Assembly (NCBI GenBank): GCA_905221605.1
Contig: CAJNDS010000807.1
Location: forward strand, 1-64,000
Direction of reading: 5' to 3'
Source of the DNA: Symbiodinium natans
Taxonomy: Eukaryota > Sar > Dinophyceae > Suessiales > Symbiodiniaceae
DNA length: 64,000 nucleotides
The position numbers and the translations under genes are program-made. Below, piece by piece: positions 10,636-23,167 of the stretch; position 1 is the first letter of the stretch; each line of letters starts with the position of its first letter. Under the pieces are notes generated by a model. The model saw nothing but the letters and a program-made list of their open reading frames with translations, was not told the origin of the DNA and searched no databases.

Positions 10636-12836
10636 GAGGCCGCCCGTTTTCATTCGTAGAAAGCGGATGGAGTTCCGGGAGTATCATCGGGGGGCTCGTG
10701 GGCAGGGGATGTAGCTGTTTCGGGCACATGCCAGCTCGGGGTGCGGCCGATTGGCTCCGCCTTGATAAGACAGAACTCCCGCATGTCCGGGCAAACCCCG
10801 GGTTTGGACCCTCGCAAGCCCCATGCTCCATCAATCGTGATTCGCCTGACTTCCCAAGACCAGCAGAATCAGACGTTTTCCGGAGAGAGTGGCGCACATC
10901 CATCAATAAAAGAAGGGAGTCAAGGAAGCGGGGGGCCCGCAGCGGTCCTGAGAAACAGCCTCACCGAACGGGAGGCCCGAAGCTACCGGGGGCCAAGACG
11001 TGAAGGAAAGACGTCCCAAACTCTTATCGGCCTCACTCTCGACGAGTCGCCCGCAATGAAGCCATGAGGCAGGCCAGCTTCGCTTCCACCCATCGCATCT
11101 CCAAACAAAAAGCTGCACGGCGCGCGCCATCTGCCGATCCCCACGCCTTGATAGATACAATACACACGCATCGTTCCTGAAGTCTGGGACCTCACAGAGC
11201 AGATCTATGTTATGTTATAAGTCTCCCACCCGTGCCTAGACATTTCCCATCCCCGACAGAAGCCTTGCCTCGAAAGCACCCTCCCGAGTTGCACGCCCTC
11301 TTTTCCACCCCCCTGGTGCCAGGACGCTCGCCTGGAGAGCGGCCGGGGCCTCAAGGGCCGCAGAGTGCTGCAGCCTTCGCTATGTTTTCTTTTTTTCTCC
11401 TTCACGCGGCGGGAAGCGCCGAGTCGACATGCGCAGAAGGCAGGGGATCGCAGGGGGAGCAGAGCCATCTCGAAGGGGGAGGCGATGCGCTGCCCATCTC
11501 GAAGGGGGCGGCGATGTGCTGCTGCACAGATACAGCATATATACTGTACTGTAGTCACTGGAGTGTTTCTTTGTGTCGAGGTTTCTCGACATCAGTTGGG
11601 GCTGCTGGGGCTAGGGCGACTGAAAAGACCGGGCCTTTACTGTAAATGTCTGTTGGCAGAACCCCCATGCAGACACAGAGAGGTCCAGAAATCTCAGCCT
11701 CCGATGTCCCCCCAAAAACTGCCTGGCACTGTCACTTCTTCTCGGTTTGCACGCACATTTTGAGCTCATCGCGTATGGCACACTTGAGATATGAAATCGT
11801 GTGCCATCCCTGCAGCAGGGGCATGTGCTCGAAAGACTTAAAAAAGCTTTCTTCCCAGAAAGGCGAGCTGCCGTAATGCCAGCGTGTCGGTCATGCCATC
11901 AGCCAAAGGGGTCCAGGGAATCTGGGTTCGGGCATGGGCATGCGTGGGAATGTTCCTCAGTTTGTTAAGGGCCTTCAAAGGAATGACTTTGGAGGGTTGG
12001 CAGTCTGAACGGGGGTCTCCTCACCTACTCAGACAAATTCAGACCTTTTCCCTCCACGGGGCTCATGCTTGGAGATGGTTCGCTCTCCTCTTTCGTAACG
12101 AGAAAAGCACGCGCGATCACGCGCGTTTACCTTGAACACTCAAGGATGCGTTCCCCTCTTTATCCACCATTTTAGACCCCCAAAAGGTCTGAGTTAGCCC
12201 GGCCTTCAGGTTTTTTCTGCCGTGTGGAGACGGGGAGACGGAAAGGTCTGTAAAGCATGGCCTCTGAATCCCCACAAAGTTTTTGAAAAGCGGGGCTTTC
12301 TCCCGGCCTCAGCCTTCGAGATGCTCAGAGCGTTTGTCATGAGCACTGTCGATGACACTATAGGGACTGTTTTGGGAACCGGGGTTCGGGCCTGTGGTGC
12401 CACTGGGACCTTTTCAGTTCGCCAAGGGGTCTGAAATGGGACGTTTGGAAGGTGGGGTTGGGGCCTTCAGCGTCTGCCGTGTGCGGGAGAACCTACCCCT
12501 TACCCCCTCCCCCCCCGAGCAGCTGCCGAAGGGGACCAGGGAACCTGGGTTCGAGCCTGGGCACCCGTGGAACTTTCTCAGTGTCAAGTTTGCAAAGGGG
12601 AACTTTTTGTGAAACGGGGGGCTTCCAAGCAAGAAGGATGGCCGGGGCCTCTAGGGCCGCAGTGTGCCAGCCTTCGCTGTTTTTCTCCTTCGCACGCCGA
12701 GAAGCGCCGAGTCGACATGCACAGAAAGGTTTTTTTTTTTGGAGGGTTGGCCTACTGAGACCTGTTCCCCCTACCTGTTTCCTAATAGGGTCCTAAAACG
12801 CTCCGGGGCTCACGCATGCGGCTAACTTGTGTGAAG

Positions 12837-13110
12837 CCGGGATCTGGGCCTTGTGGCAAGCAGGCGGAACCCCCTCAATTCCGCCAAGCCAAGGGGTCTG
12901 GCAAGGGATGTTTGGGATGGTCGGGGTTTGGGGCTGCCGGGGTGGGTCACTGCAGGCGCGTTCATGTACCTTGAAGATCCTTGAAGGGTGCACGCTGCCC
13001 AGGTCTTTCATAGGGTTCCCGACGTCTTGGGGAACCCCCGATTTCAGACCCCATGCCGATTCAGAGCCCAGAAAAAGTCTCAAATGAGCGCCGCTCCAGG
13101 CAAACCTGAG
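12837..13110 (+). repeat. Exemplar of the degenerate GGTTCGGGCC-type module
   Basis: A ~0.3-0.5 kb module with the order GGGCCTTGTGGCA..GGAACCCCC, GCCAAGGGGTCTG, GGGATGTTTGGGA, TCACTGCAGGCG, then GGTGCACGCTGCCCAGGTC. Relatives at 3680, 12390, 12547, 13425, 16220, 17398, 18180, 21729, 22017, 23967, 25873, 26160, 26746, 43826, 48050, 50236 and 53230 share these blocks in the same order with variable spacing. Some copies carry a Pol III B-box-like GGTTCGAGCC. Origin unknown; no coding potential. Confidence 0.6.
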
Positions 13111-14558
13111 GGGTTTGCGTGGGAAGGCGGGGAGACAGAAAGGTCGAAGGCACACAGCCATGGCCTGCCCGGAAACCTCCCACTAAGACTCCAAAGCCCG
13201 TCACAACTGGAGCATGCCCTGCAAAGTTGAGACTTGACAGGGTCCAGGCTGCACTTTTCCTTCGACCACGCTCTCCAAGAGTTTGAATCTATTTTTTGGC
13301 CATGCTCTGGGCGGCCATTGAGCAGACACGTGGGTGAGGTAATGCAAGCTGAGAGTGCAAGCATGGTGTATGTGGTGTATGTGGAGTCTGCTCCCTGAAA
13401 ATCGGGATGTGCGTTTGTCCTGCGGGGGCCGAACTTGGTTTCGGCCTGTGGTGCTCGTGGGAATCCCCCCAGTTCAGTTCGCCAAGGGCTCTGAAATAGG
13501 ATGCTTGGGGGAGGGGGGGGGGGCGGGCGGGCTGGAGCTGCCTGGGGCTCACGCACGCAAGTCGGTTTATGCAAGCACAAGCACACCTTGAAACCTGAAG
13601 TTTGCAAAGGTCCGTTCTTGAGCTGACGTTTGGAGAGCCCCCATTGAAGACCCATTAGGACTTTGCAAGATCCTCCCCCCTTCACACCCCGAAATTGAGG
13701 AGTTACCAGAACGAGGGAACGAAGGGTCCATAAGGCAAAGAGCCCTGGAAGAGGCCCAGCCAGGCAGCAGAACTCCAAAGCCCCATCAGCTGGGGATGCT
13801 GGGGGAGGTCCAGAAATCGCAGCCTCCGATGTCCCCCAAAAACTGCCTGGCACTGTCACTTCTTCTCGGTGTGCGCACTGCAGCATCGCAGTGCTCGAAA
13901 GATGAAAAAAATGTTTTCTTCCCAAAAGGGCGAGCTGCTGCAATGCGAGCGTGTCGGTCATGCCAGCAGCCGAAGGGGTCCAGGGAATGTGGGTTCGGGC
14001 CTGGGCATGCGTGGGAATTTTTCTCAGTTTGTTAAGGGTCTTCAAAGGGGAACTTTGGAGGGTGGGGGTCTGAAAAACGGGGGACTCCTCACATAGTCAG
14101 ACCTATTCAAACCTTTTCCCTACCTTTTTCCTGAGATCCTGGAGGCCACCGGTCACGCTTGGAGATGGTTCGCTCTCCTCGTTTATGAGAGAAGCACGCG
14201 CGTTTGCCTTGAACTCTGAAGGATGCGTTCCCCTCCCCTCTTTACCCACCATTGTAGACCACCCCAAAAGGTCTGAGTGGGGTAGCCCGGCCTTCAGGTG
14301 GTCCCTCCCCCTGCCGTGGGCGGAAGGGGGAGACGGAAAGGTCTATAACGCATGGCCTCTGCGTTCCCAGAGCAACTCCAAAGCCCTCAAAGCTGTTAGC
14401 AGTGGCAAAGGAACTCAAAAGCTGAAGTTTTTAAACAAAAGTGGGGCTCTCTTTTCTTGGCTTCAGCCTCCAGGATGCTTGGAGCGCCGTAAACGCGAGC
14501 AGGCTAATACCAGCTGCCTGGGAAAACATTGTGTTCCGAGCGCGGGTCTTGGCCCGAG

Positions 14559-14638
14559 GCGCGACCCCACTCCACATCGCAGCGGTGAAAGGCCAGCTGG
14601 AGTGCCTCCGGGCGCTGCTGAACGCCGGCGGCGACAAG
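14559..14638 (+). CDS. Ankyrin-repeat exon, type A (gene 1)
   Basis: Reads TPLHIAAVKGQLECLRALL then NAGGDK. Acceptor CCCGAG|GC, donor AAG|GCGCTC. The frame stays open about 24 codons past the donor, but the extension (GGLRARLQRF) is intron sequence in the other type A copies, where it meets stops. Confidence 0.65.
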
Positions 14639-17600
14639 GCGCTCGGGGGGTTGAGGGCTCGGTTACAGAGGTTTGCAAGTTTCTTGAGTGGCCCCAGGCT
14701 CCGGACTTGAAGGCTCCAGCCCGGAGTTGCAGAACTCCAAGCGGTCCCGAAAGCCAAGCCGGGATTCGCAGAGGTCACTTCCCGAAAAATCCTTAAAGGG
14801 CAACTGTTTTGCAGCAAGGGATGGGAAGGCGGGTTGAGGGGCGGAGGGAGCGTAGGATTTGGGATTTTAGGCTTCAAGGCAGGTTTAGGGTTTGTAGGAT
14901 TTGGGAGGGTTTAATGGGGGTTTAGGGTTTGGGAGTTCGCGACTTCGGGTTGAGTCGGTTGAGAGGTTTTGGGCCATGTGCGGCTGTCTGGTCCGCTCTG
15001 CAGCAAGACTTCGAAAAACTTGAGCCGTTACTGCGTGCAGAGTCCAAGCCACGCACGCCATACACGCCATACCAGCAAAAGCAAAAACGAACGTGGAAAG
15101 CAGTGAGGATGCAGCAAGCCTCCCGACAATTCCTGCAGCTAGCAGCCATAGCCAGAGGCCTTCGGAGCTTCCCTTGTCAAATCAGACAGCGCATGATTCC
15201 AGAAAGAGTGCATCGGCTCTGAGCGAAAGAAACTGCAAGCAACTGTGACATGTTCTGCGGGGCAGGGTACACACCAGAAGATGCCCTGAAGTTGTTTGCT
15301 GCTCCTGGGGCCCTTTGAGGTGCATGTAGCAAAGTCTCATGTGCCGCTGCCGCACAACATCAGAATCAAAAGAAGTGACGCCCCAAACTCTGTGTAGCCG
15401 TGTAGTTTCAAGAGGGCACCTGCCATGAAATAATGGGGCCTGGCAAATGCAGAGCTTTTTTCAGCGGCTTTCGTAAGGGGCAGCTCCAAGGCCGCCTTCG
15501 CTTCCAACCACATCTCCCAACATCTGCAGAATTCTGCACGTCCCCTCTCTTTTTGTTTTGTGCATCGTTTCTGGGTTCTTGACGGGACCCTCTCGACAAG
15601 AGCTGAAATTTGGAAATGTCCGGAGCCAGATTTAGACGGTCCCCTTCTCCAACAAAAAAACATCACGTGGGGTGTGCGCCCCTCCTCTCTCTCCCTGGTT
15701 TGAGGACGCCCGCACGAAGGATGGCCGGGGCCTCAAAGGGCCGCAGAGTGCCGCAGCCTTCGAGTCTTTTCTCCTTCGCGCGCCGAGAAGCGCCGAGTCG
15801 ACGTGCACAGCCATCTCGAAGGGGATGCGATGCGCTTCCGTAGAGCTACAGCATATACTGGAGTCAGTGTAGTGGTTCTTCTTGTAGAGGTTTCTGAAAC
15901 CACCAAAACTGCCCGGCACGCAGCTTGAGCCAATTGCGTGTGGCACAGTTGCTGGTTCAGGGAGGCACCTCGCAAGTGCGTACCTTCCTTGCACGCAGTG
16001 CTGCGAAACATACACAAAGGCAGGTCTTGTCTGAAAGGTGAGCCTCCGTAACGCGAGCATGCCGGTACCTTTCGGTTGGGCCTGGGGCACCCATGGGAAC
16101 TTTCTCTTTTTAAGGGTCCCAAAGGGAGAACTTTGGAGACTTGGCCTGAGGGGCCTTCGAACCTACTCAGACCTCTTTCCTGTAAGGTCCTAAAGGGCTT
16201 CGGGAGCTCACGCATGCAGATGCTTTGCGAAGCCGGGATTCGGGCCTTGTGGCAACCCTCAGCCATCTAGGCCGAGGCCTTTATTGCTTTTTGCCACAAC
16301 AACAAAGGCCTTCTGCTCAAGTAGTTTTAAGTCTATATAGGGAGGAATGTTTCGCCGCTCGGAATCATTTCCCAGCCCACTCCCCCCCTACCAATCATCG
16401 AAGTTTAGCCTTCAAGACCAAGCACAGCAGGAGCCTTCACGGGCGGGTTAAGGATGCGCCTGCCTGTCCCGCACGTTGCGCGCAGCTGCGCGACCGTTTC
16501 GGGTCCTTTCGAGACCCTGTCCAGAAAGAGGGCTCTCATCAAGAGAGCAACTCGAGCCGAAAGGGTGGGTTTGCTCTTGAGCGCCTGGAGTTGGTTCCCG
16601 GAAACCAGCCGCTGAGACAAATCCAGTAGCCAAGCAGGACCCAGACCCTGAACCTTCCAAAGCGGGCCAAATCGTGGCGAGGTTTTTTGGGGAGATCTTT
16701 CTGGTTCTTCTCGTAGAGGTTTCCGCAAATCAGCTGGGGCTAGGGCGATTGAACGAGCGGCTCTCACAGCCACTGCCCTGGAACCCCCCCCACCAGAACT
16801 CCAAAACGCCCCCAAACTGCCCGGTGCTGTCACTTCTTATCGATTTGCGCGCCTGTCTCGAGCTAGTCGCGTATGGCAAGGTTGATGGTTCAGGGAGCCA
16901 CGTCGAAAGTGGGTGCCATCCTTGCTGCTCCAAGAATGTCAGAAGCAGGTCTTCGCCGAGTCGAGCTGCTGCAATGCGAGCGTGTCGGTCATGGTAGCAG
17001 CTGCTGAAAAAGGGGAACCTAGGTTCGGGGCTGGGCACCCGCGGGAACTTTCTCAATTTAAGATCAAGGAACCTCCCCATGAAGGACGCCCAGGGCCTCC
17101 AACTGTGTATGTAGGCGGACAGGATGCGGATGCACCGATCAAAAAGTTTCAGCAGGCTCCCTAGATTTCGCGTCGGCTGCTGGGCGTTTATGCTTGGCCA
17201 TCGGAGAGGGCCAAGGACGGTTTCGAAGCTCGTCACAGCCTCGAAACAACAAGGAAGACAAAACTGCCAAAGTGGTTTGACAAAAAGAGGGGCTCTCTTT
17301 TTGGCCTAAGCCTCTGGGATGCTGAGAGCGCTTGTCATGAGCAGCGTCGATTGTGCTGCTGTAAAGTAAATGTGAGCGGGTTCAGGCTGCTTGGGAACAT
17401 GGGTTCGGGCCGGGCTGCCCAGGGCATGCAGGTGGTTCGCTTGTATCCCCTTTATGTGAAAATCACTTGAAATCGGAATCGGAGGTGTGCACACTGCCCA
17501 GGTCCTTCGTAGGTTCCGTTCTTGAGCTGATGTCCGGAGAGCCCCCATTTATGGTCCGTTAAGACCCCCCAAAAAATCTTCCCCCCCCTCGAACCTGAAG

Positions 17601-19056
17601 GGGTTTCCCCCAGCGGCACCAGAGCTGCCGGGTGGGACATCCTCCGCATCGGAGCCCCCATGCCTTGAGCAGCTGGGCGGATGCCCTACACAGATGTGTA
17701 AGATCCCCGCCTGAGGTCCTTTCAGGGAAGAGCCGCAGAGTGCCGCAGCGAGTCTTTTCTCCTTCGTGCGCCGAGAAGCGCCGAGTCGGCGTGTACAGCC
17801 ATCTCGAAGGGGATGCGATGCGCTGCAGTAGAGCTACAGCATATACCGTACTGTAGTAGGGGTTCTGCTTGTAGAGGGTTTTGGAAATCAGCCGGGGCTA
17901 GGGCGATTGAAAAACCACAGCCCCCGGAAACAGCCCACCGAGAAGCCCCCAAAACTGCCCGGCACTGTCATATCTGCTCGGTTTGCGCGAGCAGATGCGA
18001 GACTGTCAGTTCCTTTCGGTTGGAGGCCTGGGGCACCCATGGGAGCTTTATTCAGCTAAGGGTCTCAAGAGGAGAACTTTGGAGGGTTGGTCCGAAGCGG
18101 TGGTTTCGAACCTACTCCGGCCTCGTTCCTACAAGGTCCTCAAGGGTTGCGGGATTTCACGCGTGCAGATGCCTTGAAGCCGAGTTTGGGCCTTGTGGCA
18201 TTCGTGGGAACCCCCTGCCCCCCCCCCCCCCCGCCCGTTCCGCCCAGGGACACGGCATGTTTGGGAGGGTTGGTTTGGGCCTGCCCGGGCTCACTGCAGG
18301 CGCGGCGCACTCTGCCCAGGTCCCCCCCGTTTTCAGACAGCCCAAAAAAGTCTCAATTGAGCGCCCCTGCAGGCCAACCTTCGGAGCTTGTTTCTTCGAC
18401 CACGCACGCTCTCCAAAAGGTTGAATGAATCTCTTTTTTTGCCGCGCTCTGGGTGGCCATGGAGCAGACACGCGGGTCAAGCTGTGAAGTGAATGAGGCA
18501 AACTCAGCCCAAGCTTAAACTTTCTAACGCCAATACTGCACCAAGCCTCAAGTCCCAAACGCGTTACATCTTCAGCTCTCAACCCTCAGCCCCGTAGACC
18601 GAGGCTGTCATCGTGAAAACAACAAAGCCTTCTGCTTCAGATTTAAAATCTAAGAATCTATAGGGAGAAATGATTCGACATCGGCTCGCCGCTCGGAATC
18701 AGAACCTTAGGATGCGCCTGTCCTGCGCGTTGCGCGCAGCTGGAGGTTTCACTAGCTCGGGTCCCGTGACCATTCCGGATCCTTTCAAGACCCTGTTCAG
18801 AAAAGAGGGGTTTCGTCAAGAGAACAACTCGAGCCGAAAGGGTGGGTTTGCTCCTGAGCGCCTGGAGTCCTGGAGTTGGTTCCCGGAAACCAGCCGCTCA
18901 GACAAATCCAGTAGCCAAGCGGAATTTTTAGAATGTGAACCTTCCAAAGTGGGCCAAATCGTGGGAAGCTTTTTTGGGGAGATCTTTCCGCAATTGTGAC
19001 CTCTTTCGCGCTGCTCGGCATGGCAGTCGGTCCGGTGTGCGAAGCCTCGGCCCGAG
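14639..19056. repeat. Repeat-filled intron block
   Basis: Contains a copy of the TTTAGGGTTTGGG-bearing segment (14820-15180), the GGGGCAGGG block (15250), GTCGAC-core modules (15738-15905 and 17730-17900; the second has GTCGGC), a type B-like flank that has lost its ankyrin exon (about 16310-16703), and from 18.2 kb the upstream half of the next type B unit. No gene is supported. Confidence 0.6.
15725..15905 (+). repeat. Exemplar of the GTCGAC-core module
   Basis: Order: GGCCGGGGCCTCAAAGGGC, CGCAGAGTGCCGCAGCCTTC, a T-rich stretch, CGCCGAGAAGCGCCGAGTCG followed by ACGTG, CCATCTCGAAGGGG, then CTACAGCATATACTG and GGTTCTTCTTGTAGAGG. About 19 copies lie on the + strand, with cores near 3224, 8511, 11421, 12709, 17785, 20612, 21895, 23846, 25797, 26010, 39256, 41510, 43705, 47568, 50115, 52948, 55310 and 58118. 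It is found only in the intron-like regions. Confidence 0.85.
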
Positions 19057-19990
19057 GCTGGACCCCGCTCCACACCGCAGCGGATGAGGGCCACCTCGCG
19101 TGCTTGGAGGCGCTGCTCCGCGCGGGCGCCGCGAAGGCGCAGGGGATCGGGTTTGCAGCTCAAGCTGCAACGGGCATGGGGGGGGAAGGAGAGGGTCATA
19201 AGGGGCGGCCGGCTCCGAAAGCAGCCGCTTCCAGTACAGAGTGGCAAAACGGAGTCAGGGAGAGAACTGCTGCATCAGTGAGATGCTTCAACCTGAAAGT
19301 TCCTCTCCGGCACCCAAAGGTCCCCTCAAGATCTCAGGCCCTCAAGAAAGAGTGCGGCAACATGTAGCATGCACCGAAACGACTCCAAGCAGCTGGGGCG
19401 AAGACCGTTTGGGTACCTCAGCCTGCGAGACTTTCTCGGGCTGGAAGGGCAGCCCTTTCAAGGAGGAGCTTCGTAAAGTGAATGGCTCTTCCTGACGCTG
19501 CGAACCCTGCGCCGTCATATGAAGCCTGCCTTGCACGGTCAATCCCTCCAAAACCTGCACTCTCTTACTCTCTGTCAACCGTGATTCCATGTGATTCGTG
19601 AACCCCTTACAGAATTTCTGCTGTAGAATCGGACATAGCATCATTCTAGACGGCGTGGCGCGCGTTTATAGAAGCCGAAGACTCATAATGACTCATAGAC
19701 GCTGTGGCATCTGAGCTTCTGAAGCCTCAGGCTTGTAACCTTCAGCCTTCATTCTCTCAGCTCGGAGTCAAAGTAACGTAGCAGGGGCAGTCTCCGATAT
19801 ATGTTCCAGTGAAGTCGATCCTTCAGAACAGCCCCGTGTTGAGTAGGGTTTAGAGTTCAATGAGAGCGAGGAAAGGGCCCACGAGAACATGTTGGGGAGG
19901 CATGCCAGCCTATAACTGGGGCGAAGGGGGTGCGGCCTGCATCGGCCTGCGCCAGGATTGGCTCCAAGTGCCTCCTCGATTAGGCAGAAC
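18200..19990. repeat. Segmental duplication, copy of 3.74-5.51 kb
   Basis: Partner of 3740-5510, carrying the type B ankyrin exon at 19057. The two copies part near 19995: this one runs into a TTCGGACCCTCGC module, whereas the 5.5 kb copy runs into unique sequence and the interstitial telomere. Confidence 0.85.
19057..19136 (+). CDS. Ankyrin-repeat exon, type B (gene 1)
   Basis: Reads WTPLHTAADEGHLACLEALL then RAGAAK. Acceptor CCCGAG|GC, donor AAG|GCGCAG. There is no nearby alternative GT donor in phase, which supports real use of the GC. Confidence 0.65.
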
Positions 19991-22900
19991 TCCCACATAT
20001 CCGGGCAAGCTGGGTTCGGACCCTCGCAATGCTGCGTCATTCGTGATTCGGCCGACTTCCCAAGACCAGCAGGATATCGTTCTCCGGACAGAGTGGCGCA
20101 CATCCATCAATAAAAGCAGAAAGTCAAGGAAGCGGAGGGCCCGCAGCGGTCCTGAGAACTAGCCTCACCGAATGGGAGGCCCGAAGCTACCAGGGGCCAA
20201 GACGTGAAGGAAAGACTTCGCAAGCTCTTATCGGCCTCACTCTCGACGAGTCGCCCGCAATGCCGCCTTCGCTTCCACCCATCACATCTCCAAAACAAGC
20301 TGCACGGCACGCGCCATCTGCCGATCCCCACACCTTATAGATAGATACAATACACACGCATCGTTCCTGAAGTCTGGGACCTCCCAGCAGATCTATGTTA
20401 TGTTATAAGTCTCCCACCCTTGCCTAGACATTTCCCATCCCCGACATAAGCCTTGCCGCGAAAGCACCCTCCCGAGTTGCACGCCCTCTTTTCCACCCCC
20501 CCTGGTGCCAGGACGCTCGCCTGAATGACGGCCGGGGCCTCAAGGGCCGCAGAGTGCTGCAGCCTTCGCTATTTTCCTTTTTTTCTCTTTCACGCGGCGG
20601 GAAGCGCCGAGTCGACATGCGCAGAAGGCAGGGGATCGTAGGGGGAGCAGAGCCATCTCGAAGGGGGAGGCGATGCGCTGCCCATCTCGAAGGGGGAGGC
20701 GATGTGCTGATGCACAGATACAGCATATATACTGTACTGTAGTCACTGGAGTGTTTCTTTGTGTCGAGGTTTCTCGACATCAGTTGGGGCTGCTGGGGCT
20801 AGGGCGACTGAAAAGACGGGCCTTTACTGTAAATGTCTGTTGGCAGAACCCCCATGCAGACACAGAGAGGTCCAGAAATCTCAGCCTCCGATGTCCCCCC
20901 AAAACCTGCCTGGCGCTGTCACCACTTCTCGGTTTGCGCGCACATCTTGAGCTCATCGCGTATGGCACAGTTGAGGCCTCTCGAAATCGTGTGCCATCCC
21001 TGCAGCAGGGGCATGTGCTCGAAAGACTTAAAAAAGCTTTCTTCCCAGAAAGGCGAGCTGCCGTAATGCCAGCGTGTCGGTCATGGCATCAGCCAAAGGG
21101 GTCCAGGGAATCTGGGTTCGGGCATGGGCATGCGTGGGAATGTTCCTCAGTTTGTTAAGGGCCTTCAAAGGAATGACCTTGGAGGGTTGGCAGTCTGAAA
21201 CGGGGGTCTCCTCACCTGCTCAGACCTATTCAGACCTTTTCCCTACCTCTTTCCTTAGGTCCTAGAGGGCCGCGGGGCTCATGCTTGGAGATGGTTTGCT
21301 CTCCTCTTTCGTAATGAGAAAAGCACGCGCGATCACGCGCGTTTACCTTGAACACTGAAGGATGCGTTCCCCTCTTTATCCACCATTTTAGACCCCCAAA
21401 AGGTCTGAGTTAGCCCGGCCTTCAGGTTTTTTCCCTGCCGTGTGGAGACGGGGAGACGGAAAGGTCTGTAAAGCATAGCCTCTGAATCCAAAGTTTTTGA
21501 AAAGCGGGGCTTTCTCCCGGCCTCAGCCTTCGGGATGCTCAGAGCGTTTGTCATGAGCACTGTCGATGACGGGCCTGTGGTGCCACTGGGACCTTTTCAG
21601 TTCGCCAAGAATTCTGAAATGGGACGTTTGGAGGGTGGGGTTGGGGCCTTGAGCGTCTGCCGTGTGCGGGAGACCTACCCCTTACCCCCCTCCCCCCGCG
21701 AGCAGCTGCCGAAGGGGACCAGGGAACCTGGGTTCGAGCCTGGGCACCCGTGGAACTTTCTCAGTGTCAAGTTTGCAAAGGGGAACTTTTTGTGAAACGG
21801 GGGGCTTCCAAGCAAGAAGGATGGCCGGGGCCTCTAGGGCCGCAGCGTGCCAGCCTTCGCTGTTTTTCTCCTTCGCGCGCCGAGAAGCGCCGAGTCGACA
21901 TGCACAGAAAGGTTTTTTTTTTTGGAGGGTTGGCCTACTGAGACCTGTTCCCCCTACCTGTTTCCTAATAGGGTCCGAAAACGCTCCGGGGCTCACGCAT
22001 GCGGCTAACTTGTGTGAAGCCGGGATCTGGGCCTTGTGGCAAGCAGGCGGAACCTCCTCAATTCCGCCAAGCCAAGGGGTCTGGCAAGGGATGTTTGGGA
22101 TGGTTGGGGTTTGGGGCTGCCCGGGGTGGGTCACTGCAGGCGCGTCATGTACCTTGAAGATCCTTGAAGGGTGCACGCTGCCCAGGTCTTTCATAGGGTT
22201 CCCGACGTCTTGGGGAACCCCTGATTTCAGACCCCATGCCGATTCAGAGCCCAAAAAAAGTCTCAAATGAGCGCCGCTCCAGGCCAACCTGAGGGGTTTG
22301 CGTGGGGAGGCGGGGAGACAGAAAGGCCTCCCACTAAGACTCCAAAGCCCGTCACAACTGGAGCATGCCCTGCAAAGTTGAGCCTTGACAGGGTCCAGGC
22401 TGCACTTTTCCTTCGACCACGCTCCCCAAGAGTTTGAATCTATTTTTTGGCCATGCTCTGGGCGGCCATTGAGCAGACACGTGGGTGAGGTAATGCAAGC
22501 TGAGAGTGCAAGCATGGTGTATGTGGTGTATGTGGAGTCTGCTCCCTGAAAATCGGGAGGTGCGTTTGTCCTGCGGGGGCCGAACTTGGTTTCGGCGTGT
22601 GGTGCTAGTGGGAATCCCCCCAGTTCAGCCAAGGGCTCTGAAATAGGATGCTTGGGGGAGGGGGGGGGGGCGGGCTGGAGCTGCCTGGGGCTCACGCACG
22701 CAAGTCGGTTTATGCAAGCACGTGCACACCTTGAAATCTGAAGTTTGCAAAGGTCCGTTCTTGAGCTGACGTCTGGAGAGCCCCCATTGAAGACCCATTA
22801 GGACTTTGCAAGATCCTCCCCCCTTCACACCCCGAAATTGAGGGGTTACCAGAACGAGGGAACGAAGGGTCCATAAGGCAAAGAGCCCTGGAAGAGGCCC

Positions 22901-23087
22901 AGCCAGGCACCAGAACTCCAAAGCTCCCGTGCTGCCAGGTGGGACGTCCAGCTTCTGCGAGCTTGCCCCAAGATCCCACTCCCCATATTCAGCAGGGTAA
23001 ACGGTAAACGCATCGTAAACGCGAGCAGGCTAATGATACGAACGGCCTGGGAAAACATTGTGTTCCGTGCGTGGGTCTTATCCCGAG
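19137..23087. repeat. Repeat-filled intron block
   Basis: Rest of the type B unit to about 19995, a TTCGGACCCTCGC module (20005-20420), GTCGAC-core modules at 20540-20760 and 21835-21905, GGTTCGGGCC-type modules, and a G11 tract at 22660-22670. The 21.4-22.3 kb part closely matches 12.2-13.1 kb. The 337-codon minus-strand frame across 21.7-22.7 kb has no coding support. Confidence 0.6.
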
Positions 23088-23167
23088 GCTCGACCCCGCT
23101 CTACATCGCAGCCTCGGAGGGCCAGCTGGAGTGCCTCCGGGCGCTGCTGAACGCCGGCGCCGACAAG
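23088..23167 (+). CDS. Ankyrin-repeat exon, type A (gene 1)
   Basis: Reads STPLYIAASEGQLECLRAL then LNAGADK. The acceptor context is ATCCCGAG|GC, the donor AAG|GCGGCG. This copy and the one at 25043 lie in a ~1.96 kb tandem repeat. Confidence 0.65.

Larger units (their letters stand above)
9488..14558. repeat. Repeat-filled intron block
   Basis: Besides the 9670-10635 duplication it holds a TTCGGACCCTCGC module (10790-11240), GTCGAC-core modules at about 11355-11600 and 12650-12730, and several degenerate GGTTCGGGCC modules (12390, 12547, 12838, 13425, 13990). There is also a G tract at 13513-13523. Long open frames on the minus strand here are shadows of repeated sequence. Confidence 0.6.

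Noticed and set aside
13080-14045. 321-codon open frame on the minus strand
   Set aside because: Same modules as other introns; runs through a G tract (giving poly-proline) and is not conserved between copies.
21682-22695. 337-codon open frame on the minus strand
   Set aside because: Lies entirely in duplicated intron modules. Homologous copies at 13.1, 24.2 and 44.1 kb break it with indels, and it shows no domain or compositional signature of protein.
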